A DNA stretch of 64,000 bases from Nocardioides sp. (GTDB lineage: Bacteria > Actinomycetota > Actinomycetes > Propionibacteriales > Nocardioidaceae). The stretch lies in the NCBI GenBank assembly GCA_002729525.1, contig PBYI01000015.1:62001-126000 (forward strand). The letters are read 5' to 3'. Position numbers and translations under genes: made by a program. Under the pieces are notes generated by a model. The model made no database searches. It was not told the DNA's origin and saw nothing but the letters and a program-made list of their open reading frames with translations. This document shows positions 59,699 through 64,000 of this stretch, one piece after another (position 1 is the first letter of the stretch; every line of letters begins with the position of its first letter).

Positions 59699-60718
59699 AT
59701 GGCGACCTACGGCCCCGACGAGCGCGCCCTCTTCGAGGAGGCGGGCACCCGTCTGTACGACGACGCGGTGCGCGCCGAGGGCATCCGCGCGGACGACGCC
59801 CGCATCGCCGACGGCGGGCCCGACCGGCCGGCGTTCGACCTGCTCGTGCGGCTCGGCCTGCTCCAGCTCGACAAGCCGAGCGCGACCTGGCTGCCCGAGG
59901 ACCCCTCGGTGGTGCAGTCCCGCGTGGTGACGCCGCTGGGCCACGAGGGCTCGCGGATGCTGGAGGAGTCGGCCCAGTGGGCGCGGTCCTTCGGCGTGTT
60001 GGGCCAGGCGTGGCGCCGCTCGCCCATGGCGCAGGCCCGTGGCCCGTTCACCTACCTCCACGACGAGGCCATCGGCCCGTTCCTCACCGGCCTGGTCGCC
60101 GAAGCCGAGGAGGAGATGCTGACCGCGCAGCCGCAGACCGGCCGCGACGCTGGCTCGCTGGCCGCCGCCGCCCTGCGCGACACCGCGATGCTCGAGCGCG
60201 GCACCCGGATGCGCACGCTCTACCAGCACAGCGCCCGCCGCAGCTCCTTCACGCGCAAGTACGTCGCCGCGGTCTCCGAGCGGGGCGCGGAGGTGCGCAC
60301 GCTCGACGAGTTCTTCAAGCGGATGATCATCGTCGACCGCCGGGTCGCCGTGCTTCCGGCCAGCGACGACAACCGCAGCGCGGTCGCGGTGCGCGAGCCG
60401 TCGGTCGTCGACTTCCTCGTCGACATCTTCGAGCGGTCCTGGGAGCGGGCCCGCCCGTTCACCAACCGCGAGACCGCGATGCTCAAGGACATCGCCGCCG
60501 AGCAGCGGTCGATGACGATCCGGATGCTCATCGAGGGCCACTCCGACCCGGTCAGCGCGAAGCGCCTGGGCGTCAGCCCCCGCACGTACGCCGGCTACGT
60601 GGCCGACCTCAAGGCGGAGTACGAGGCGGAGACCCGCTTCCAGCTCGGCTACACGATGGGGCAGTCGGGCGTCTCGGGCGTCGACGACGACGCCTCGCCG
60701 CCCGCCGCGGCCGACTGA
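59699..60718 (+). CDS. Helix-turn-helix transcriptional regulator, LuxR-like C-terminus
   Basis: The 339-residue protein has a helical N-terminal half and a C-terminal segment EQRSMTIRMLIEGHSDPVSA followed by KRLGVSPRTYAGYVADL (about 280-315), which reads as a helix-turn-helix. A central conserved-looking DEFFKRMIIVDRRVAVLPASDDN resembles the regulatory domain of TrmB/LuxR-type actinobacterial regulators. Target unknown; a role toward divergent pckG is possible. ATG at 59699 with purine-rich GGAGGGAGAGGG upstream. Confidence 0.75.
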   Translation: MATYGPDERALFEEAGTRLYDDAVRAEGIRADDARIADGGPDRPAFDLLVRLGLLQLDKPSATWLPEDPSVVQSRVVTPLGHEGSRMLEESAQWARSFGVLGQAWRRSPMAQARGPFTYLHDEAIGPFLTGLVAEAEEEMLTAQPQTGRDAGSLAAAALRDTAMLERGTRMRTLYQHSARRSSFTRKYVAAVSERGAEVRTLDEFFKRMIIVDRRVAVLPASDDNRSAVAVREPSVVDFLVDIFERSWERARPFTNRETAMLKDIAAEQRSMTIRMLIEGHSDPVSAKRLGVSPRTYAGYVADLKAEYEAETRFQLGYTMGQSGVSGVDDDASPPAAAD

Positions 60719-60728
60719 CGGGCACATG

Positions 60729-60762
60729 AGAACGACCCCCGACGGAGGCCGGGGGTCGTTCT
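60729..60762. terminator. Bidirectional hairpin terminator
   Basis: Thirteen-base perfect arms AGAACGACCCCCG and CGGGGGTCGTTCT with an 8-nt loop sit between the HTH gene and the convergent small-peptide gene. Confidence 0.88.
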
Positions 60763-60811
60763 GTGAGGCTCTGTACGCCGGGGCCGAGTCCGCCGACGTC
60801 TCAGCGCTGCG

Positions 60812-60967
60812 TCACTCGGTGGCGCCGCCACCGCCGGGCTTGCTGACGCACCAACCGCCACAGCCCCAGCTGGAGTCAGCGGCGGAGGCGGGGGATGCGA
60901 AGCCCAGGACGCCGAGGCCGAGAATCGCGGCCGCGCTGGCGAGTCCAAGCTTTCGAGCGATCTTCAT
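60812..60967 (-). CDS. Small secreted Cys-containing peptide (51 residues)
   Basis: The ATG at 60967 is preceded by AGAAGGAAG. The product has a clear Sec signal peptide (MKIARKL, hydrophobic core, cleavage after ASPASA near residue 29) and a mature part of about 22 residues with WGCGGWC (Cys36, Cys40) and a GGGG tract. A disulphide-bonded surface or signalling peptide is possible; no known family is recognised. A longer in-frame extension to 61075 is rejected because it puts an Arg-rich stretch before the signal peptide. Confidence 0.75.
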   Translation of the reverse strand: MKIARKLGLASAAAILGLGVLGFASPASAADSSWGCGGWCVSKPGGGGATE

Positions 60968-61164
60968 GGTCCAGACTTCCTTCTCTACGGACCCACGGAT
61001 TGGCCCGTGCGTCGATTGTCGACACCGTGAACGGGTGCCGCATCCCCTGCGTTGCCTCATCTTCGTGCAGTGCAAGTTTGTGCAGCCCCGGGATCCACAC
61101 AGACGCGCAGAAGTCCGAGTACCCCGGTCGAGAACGGGGCAAACCTAGGTCGCCCAGAAGTTTT

Positions 61165-61192
61165 CCGACATACCGCCAGCGGTATGTCGGAG
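61165..61192. promoter_or_regulatory. Perfect 28-bp inverted repeat
   Basis: Thirteen-base arms TCCGACATACCGC and GCGGTATGTCGGA are separated by only CA. It is AT-richer than its surroundings and lies about 200 nt upstream of the small peptide gene. There is no T-run in either direction, so it suits a dimeric regulator or a site-specific enzyme better than a terminator. Confidence 0.7.
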
Positions 61193-61206
61193 GCCCGGGA
61201 ACGACG

Positions 61207-61235
61207 AGGCCCGCCCCGGGATCCGGGACGGGCCT
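61207..61235 (-). terminator. Hairpin after tRNA-Ser(GCT)
   Basis: Thirteen-base arms with one mismatch around GAT, beginning 6 nt past the tRNA 3' end on the minus strand. Confidence 0.75.
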
Positions 61236-61240
61236 GGTGG

Positions 61241-61332
61241 CGGAGGCGGCGGGATTTGAACCCGCGAGAGGAGGATCACTCCTCAACCCGCTTAGCAGGC
61301 GGGCGCCATAGACCGGACTAGGCGACGCCTCC
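61241..61332 (-). tRNA. tRNA-Ser (anticodon GCT)
   Basis: The 92-nt class II tRNA has a 7-bp acceptor GGAGGCG/CGCCTCC, anticodon arm CCCGC-CTGCTAA-GCGGG with GCT, a long variable arm (GAGGAG...CTCCTC type) and T-arm CGGGTTCAAATCCCG. Reads AGC/AGU. Confidence 0.96.
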
Positions 61333-61415
61333 ACGCCCTCGACGCGCGGCGCACGGCCACGCCCGCTCGGGCCCCGACAGGCTACAGGCGGCGCGTCGCC
61401 GCCCGCGAATCGCAC

Positions 61416-61925
61416 TCAGCCTCGTGCGCGCAGCCGACCCCGTACGTCGTTCGCGAACGCGTCACGGTCGGCGTCGAGCACCGCCACCGGCACCGTGGTC
61501 GTGCCGCCCTCGCGCAGCCGCAGCTCCAGCACGGGCGTGCCGGCCCGGTGGGCGGCGGCCGCCTCGACGACGTCGGCCCAGCGGGCCCGGGTGACCCCCG
61601 CGCCCCGCACGCCACGGACGACGTACCCCTCGGCGTCGAGGCGGACGACGGCCAGGCCACGCCGCAACCAGCCGGCGACCCCGACGACGGTCAGCAGGCC
61701 CACCGCCAGCACGACCGCCAGCACGACGACCGACCAGCCGGCGAGCGCCACGACCACGGCGGCGAGGACCACGAGCACGGCCAGGGCCACGACCAGGCCG
61801 CCGACCACGCGCACCACGATCGGCGTGGCGAACCGGTACGTCGAGGTCGCGGGCTGCTGCTCGGGCTGGTCGGGCTGGTCGGGGTCCACGGCTCCATTCT
61901 CGCCGAGGGTCACTCGTAGACTCAC
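61416..61925 (-). CDS. Small membrane protein with PH-like C-terminal domain
   Basis: The frame encodes up to 169 residues. After a Gln/Pro-rich start (DPDQPDQPEQQP) there are two hydrophobic helices near residues 37-60 and 63-86, then a soluble part (RLDAEGYVVRGVRGAGVTRA, ELRLREGG) resembling bacterial PH-like domains. Function unknown. GTG at 61925 is used here; GTG at 61889 would give a 157-residue protein and is equally possible. Confidence 0.75.
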   Translation of the reverse strand: MSLRVTLGENGAVDPDQPDQPEQQPATSTYRFATPIVVRVVGGLVVALAVLVVLAAVVVALAGWSVVVLAVVLAVGLLTVVGVAGWLRRGLAVVRLDAEGYVVRGVRGAGVTRARWADVVEAAAAHRAGTPVLELRLREGGTTTVPVAVLDADRDAFANDVRGRLRARG

Positions 61926-61951
61926 CCGGGTCCGCCCCTCGGGGAGGGCAC

Positions 61952-62039
61952 GGAGGGGTGCCGGAGTGGCCGATCGGAACCGCCTTGAAAGCGGTCGTGG
62001 GGAGCCCCACCGCGGGTTCGAATCCCGCCCCCTCTGCCA
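61952..62039 (+). tRNA. tRNA-Ser (anticodon TGA)
   Basis: The class II tRNA has acceptor GGAGGGG paired with CCCCTCT (G1-U72), anticodon arm ACCGC-CTTGAAA-GCGGT with TGA, a variable arm TGGGGAGCCCCA and T-arm GCGGGTTCGAATCCCGC. CCA is encoded at 62037-62039. Reads UCA and related codons. Confidence 0.96.
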
Positions 62040-62074
62040 GTACGTCCGGAATGACCCGGCCCGGCCGGGTCGCC

Positions 62075-62305
62075 TCAGAGGCGCAGGGTGAGGAGCACGT
62101 CGCCGTCCTGCACGACGTCGCCCGGCCCGACCTTGACCTCGGTCACCGTGCCGGCCTTCTCGGCCAGCACCGGGATCTCCATCTTCATCGACTCCAGCAG
62201 CGCGACCTCGGCGCCCGCCTCGACGACGTCACCGGCCTCGACGGACACCGCCAGGACGTTGGCGACCAGCTCCGACACCACCGGCAGCACCTGCTCACGG
62301 ACCAT
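62075..62305 (-). CDS. Biotin/lipoyl attachment domain protein (acyl-CoA carboxylase BCCP)
   Basis: The 76-residue protein is a stand-alone biotinyl domain with the attachment lysine Lys41 in LLESMKMEIPV and the usual glycine turns (VEAGDVVEAG, VGPGDVVQDGD). It would carry biotin for an acyl-CoA carboxylase whose other subunits are not in this window. Confidence 0.92.
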   Translation of the reverse strand: MVREQVLPVVSELVANVLAVSVEAGDVVEAGAEVALLESMKMEIPVLAEKAGTVTEVKVGPGDVVQDGDVLLTLRL

Positions 62306-62391
62306 GTCGGCGACGCTAGTCGTTACCCCCGGGTACCCGAACTCGTCGTGAGCGAGCGCTCCGCGGCGTACCGGACGGACCGCACCGGGTG

Positions 62392-63774
62392 TCAGAGCAG
62401 GGCGGCGAAGCGGCCCGGCTCGGGGCGTCGCGCCTCGGCCTCCTCGGCGCGCCGGTTGCTGCGCCGACCGCGACCCTTCGTGGGACCGCCGCCGGTGACG
62501 AGCAGGTCCGCGCGGATCACCAGCCAGCCCAGCAGCCCGCCCACGACCAGGCCCATCAGCACCGACAGCCCGGCCTCACGGGTCGTGACCAGCGGGTTGG
62601 CGAGGGCGTTGCCGACGGCAGCCGTCGCGGCGGCACCGAAGGCGGTGACCCACCAGCCCTGCCGCCGGCGGGCGCGCATGTGGCAGCCGTAGGCGAGGGC
62701 CGGTACGCCGAGCACGGCCATGATCGGCCGCGGGAAGGCGCCCAGCTCGGTGCGCGACCAGAGGACGCCGTCGAGCAGGCTCTCGACGAGCCCGGGGGAG
62801 CCGTAGCTGCGCAGGAGCTCGGCGTACGTCAGGGATGCCGCCAGCAGGGCGCCGCCGACCAGCACCACGACCACGCCGCGCCGACCGAGGCCGTGGAAGC
62901 CCGCGCCGAGGCGGTAGACGACCCCGAACACCATGAGCAGCGACAGGCCGAGCGTGACGTACTCGAACCGCTGCACCTGCAGCTCCGGCTCCAGGCCGAC
63001 GACCGCGAGGGACGCCGGCACCGCGACCAGGCAGGCGATCACGCACTCGCGCAGCGCCCGCCACGCGGTGACCGCCGGCACGGTGGCCATCACCGCCAGC
63101 ACCGCGCCGACGACGCAGGTCATCACGGCCGCGCCGGTGCGCAGCGCGCTGGTGTCGAGCACGAGGGCGGCGACGCCGATGAGGGCGGCGAGGGTGCCGA
63201 AGACGACCGGTCGGCCACCGGTGCGCGCCGCCAGCGCCCAGGAGTACGCCGCCGCGACGACGACCGCGCCGGTCTCGCCGAGCCACGTGGGGCCGACCGG
63301 CAGCATCGCGCAGACCATCGCGGCGGTGCCGGCGAGGACGAGCACGGCCCAGGCCAGCAGCGGACCGCGCGACGTCGCGACCCGGTCGTGCCAGCCGCCG
63401 AGCCGGGTGAGCAGCGCCGAACGCTCCTGGCTCGGCCCGGCGTCGTGGTCGTCGCCGTCGTGGTCGTCGGCGCGCGGCGTCGCGGTGCGGGACTCGGCGG
63501 GGGCCGGGGCGTCGTCGCGGTCGCGCCCGGTGAGCACGGTCGAGGAGCGCGGCGCGCTCGAGCCGGCGGTGGGCGTGGGGATGCCGGACGTGGGCGTCTG
63601 TGCGGGCGGCTGGGCGGACGTCGTACGCCGGCCGGTCACCGCCGCGGAGGCGGCTCCGGGCGCCTGGACCGGCGTCGGGGTCGCCGAGGCGGGCGTCGCG
63701 CGGGGGGAACGCGACGCACGGGACCTCAGGCCCCGCGACGGCGAGGCCCGGCGACGACCGGCGGCTCTGGACAC
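62392..63774 (-). CDS. Multi-spanning membrane protein with long disordered N-terminus
   Basis: The 460-residue product begins with about 125 residues rich in Arg, Pro, Ser, Thr and Asp (likely cytosolic and disordered, with a DDHDGDDHD acidic run) followed by about ten hydrophobic helices and a basic tail. I do not recognise a family. The start is uncertain because the N-terminus is low complexity. Confidence 0.75.
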   Translation of the reverse strand: MSRAAGRRRASPSRGLRSRASRSPRATPASATPTPVQAPGAASAAVTGRRTTSAQPPAQTPTSGIPTPTAGSSAPRSSTVLTGRDRDDAPAPAESRTATPRADDHDGDDHDAGPSQERSALLTRLGGWHDRVATSRGPLLAWAVLVLAGTAAMVCAMLPVGPTWLGETGAVVVAAAYSWALAARTGGRPVVFGTLAALIGVAALVLDTSALRTGAAVMTCVVGAVLAVMATVPAVTAWRALRECVIACLVAVPASLAVVGLEPELQVQRFEYVTLGLSLLMVFGVVYRLGAGFHGLGRRGVVVVLVGGALLAASLTYAELLRSYGSPGLVESLLDGVLWSRTELGAFPRPIMAVLGVPALAYGCHMRARRRQGWWVTAFGAAATAAVGNALANPLVTTREAGLSVLMGLVVGGLLGWLVIRADLLVTGGGPTKGRGRRSNRRAEEAEARRPEPGRFAALL

Positions 63775-63785
63775 GGCGGACGAGA

Positions 63786-64000
63786 TTACAGTCGCCGGTT
63801 GGCGAGCGACGGGTTGGTCCGGCGTGCCTCGTCGAGCACCTCGCGGTGCAGCGTGGCGGTGAGCACCTCGGGCTCCTCGCCGGCCTCGACGAGGACGTCG
63901 CCGAGCGGGTCGACGACCGTGGAGCGGCCGGTGTAGCGCGGGCCGGGCTGGCCGACCGCGACGACGTACACGGTGTTCTCGATCGCGCGGGCGCGCACCA
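63786..64000 (-). CDS. Carbon-nitrogen hydrolase (nitrilase superfamily), C-terminus only
   Basis: About 70 C-terminal residues are visible. ARAIENTVYVVAVGQ, TGRSTVVDPLGDVLVEAG and the ending LTATLHREVLDEARR match the last blocks of nitrilase-family amidases (omega-amidase/carbamoylputrescine amidase style). The catalytic Glu-Lys-Cys residues lie beyond the window edge. Confidence 0.85.
   Translation of the reverse strand, partial: VRARAIENTVYVVAVGQPGPRYTGRSTVVDPLGDVLVEAGEEPEVLTATLHREVLDEARRTNPSLANRRL

Overview
The window is high-GC actinobacterial DNA. GTG starts are frequent, many promoters have only a weak -10, GTP-type PEP carboxykinase is present, and the gene families (DUF3556, PucR, standalone BCCP, IclR pairs) fit a Nocardioides-like soil actinomycete. 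The genus is an inference from style, not from a marker gene. No rRNA, CRISPR, prophage or insertion sequence was seen.

Region 1 (1-9.8 kb, minus strand): a LacI regulator, then a ribose-type ABC importer (lipoprotein, double ATPase, permease), then an enoyl-CoA hydratase, aldehyde dehydrogenase, SDR, fused CoA-transferase and a gene running off the edge. Two LacI-type operators flank the regulator gene. The gene content suggests import and breakdown of an aldehyde- or acyl-CoA-yielding compound rather than a sugar.

Region 2 (9.8-11.6 kb): a Nudix hydrolase and a tyrosine/serine phosphatase gene broken by a one-base frameshift.

Region 3 (11.6-49.7 kb): a large catabolic island in about a dozen transcription units on both strands. 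It has all parts of a three-component Rieske dioxygenase (alpha, beta, ferredoxin, reductase), diol-type SDRs, a LigB-type extradiol dioxygenase, a ring-cleavage-product hydrolase, and the lower pathway hydratase/aldolase/acetaldehyde dehydrogenase (mhpD/E/F type). It also has a branched-chain-amino-acid-type ABC importer, an acyl-CoA ligase, two acyl-CoA dehydrogenases, three MaoC proteins, a crotonase, two class III CoA-transferases, a KstD/fumarate-reductase-like flavoprotein, two ecdysteroid-kinase-like (APH-fold) proteins and two IclR regulators. The logic is uptake, CoA activation and side-chain or alicyclic trimming, ring dihydroxylation, meta-cleavage, then pyruvate plus acetyl-CoA. 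The substrate cannot be named from sequence.

The main discovery is that this island is wired by one repeated inverted repeat, GTTC-N9-GAAC. I found ten copies, nearly all in promoter regions, 29-32 nt upstream of a TAnnnT-like -10. At eight or nine promoters the start codon follows 6-8 nt after the -10, predicting leaderless mRNAs about 43 nt from the operator edge. Three genes carry apparent lesions: an in-frame amber codon in a MaoC gene, a frameshift in one kinase-like paralog, and the phosphatase frameshift.

Region 4 (49.7-54.6 kb): a phytoene-desaturase-like oxidoreductase and a DUF3556 membrane protein, divergent from a PucR regulator across a 25-bp palindrome.

Region 5 (54.6-64 kb): housekeeping and miscellaneous genes: tRNA-Arg(ACG), a secreted beta-propeller-like protein, pckG, a HTH protein, a 51-residue secreted Cys-containing peptide, tRNA-Ser(GCT), tRNA-Ser(TGA), a biotin carrier protein, two membrane proteins and the end of a nitrilase-family amidohydrolase.
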